From Tilletia caries (lineage: Eukaryota > Basidiomycota > Exobasidiomycetes > Tilletiales > Tilletiaceae), in contig JALUTQ010000001.1 of NCBI GenBank assembly GCA_032718865.1, forward strand, positions 1,426,001 to 1,490,000: a stretch of DNA of 64,000 bases, given 5' to 3'. Positions 63,538 through 64,000 of the stretch are shown in pieces. The notes under the pieces are model-generated. The model had not been told where the DNA came from and searched no databases. It saw nothing but the letters and a program-made list of their open reading frames with translations. The position numbers and the translations under genes were made by a program. Every line of letters begins with the position of its first letter. The stretch's first letter is position 1.

Positions 63538-64000
63538 GGCGAGCGTCGCTCGTCCTTTTCTGTGCACCTTGGGTAGGGAGGACTCTGAGCACCTTCGTCG
63601 ACTGGAATATGCTCCTCTTGAGCGCTGTTGAGATCTGTGAAGGTGATGGAGGAAGGGGCAAGACGGCGACAGAGAGGAAAAGCAGTGAGCCTACGACTAT
63701 GGTTCATGGGTCTTCTGCAGAGGAGGTCAATCGTGTCCCGTTTATATTAGCAATAAGCCAAATAGCCACCGTAGTCAGGACCTCAGGTACGTCAATAAAT
63801 GTAGGTGCCAACCCGCCAAGCGGTACGTACACGACGAGTTAGGCCTGAGTTGTCTTTGCCCCTACCGCTCCTGCATGTTGCAAACCGCAACGAGCAGCAG
63901 GTAGCGGATCAGGATCGTCGCGAAGTTTGGCGGGCCAAGTGTCGAGCCATACGAGGGTCGAGGACGTTCTCACAATTCGAGGGTCTCGAAAGTTGCGCTG
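63538..64000. repeat. Upstream flank duplicated from paralogue B
   Basis: 63545 to about 63920 is collinear with about 54155-54530 in front of paralogue B (for example GAGGAGGTCAATCGTGTCCC, GCCACCGTAGTCAGGACCTC). Promoter and gene were thus copied together. No further gene is seen to the window end. Confidence 0.75.

Overview
This is nuclear DNA of a fungus, most likely a basidiomycete. Genes have many short introns with GTGAGT-type donors and sit close together on both strands. The orthologues present are eukaryotic and fungal: Bem1/Scd2, Rxt3, Ku70, Med4, Vms1, an Rqt4/ASC-1-type protein, auxilin, a phosducin-like protein and an SLC25 carrier. The repeat complement also fits Basidiomycota: a tyrosine-recombinase (DIRS-like) retroelement, a pogo element, Mutator-like miniature elements and multi-copy fungal gene families. 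I cannot place the genus. The smut-like fungi (Ustilaginomycotina) are a guess only.

Layout. 1-8.1 kb is repeat-rich: a 168-bp direct repeat, a 197-bp dispersed repeat, a 701-bp miniature element made of CTCCG words with a 10-bp target duplication, and one uncertain coiled-coil gene (3.5-4.6 kb). 8.15-14.3 kb holds a phosducin-like protein gene, an inverted pair of small genes sharing their first exon, and an auxilin-like gene. 14.3-25.8 kb is a second unstable block. It contains a fungal-family gene split by a 418-bp miniature element, a large repeat-family gene with a late nonsense codon, and an intact-looking pogo element nested in an older TA-flanked element.

26-49.5 kb is the conserved core. 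In order it carries Bem1 (-), Rxt3 (-), a response regulator (-), a Pdx1-like E3-binding protein (-), Ku70 (-), a Dpb3/POLE4-like histone-fold protein (+), Med4 (+), Vms1 (-), Rqt4-like (+) and an SLC25 carrier (-). Two head-to-head pairs pair related jobs: Ku70/Dpb3-like (DNA ends and replication) and Vms1/Rqt4-like (both in ribosome-associated quality control).

49.9-64 kb holds three paralogous cell-surface genes (signal peptide, Ser/Thr-rich stalk, one membrane segment). The third copy ends prematurely just after its membrane segment. Between the second and third lie a DIRS-like element (gag, RT-RNase H with an intron, tyrosine recombinase with a one-base deletion) and a decayed ALG6-like glucosyltransferase fragment.

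Exon coordinates were derived by eye from splice consensus, reading-frame continuity and family knowledge. No search or alignment was run.
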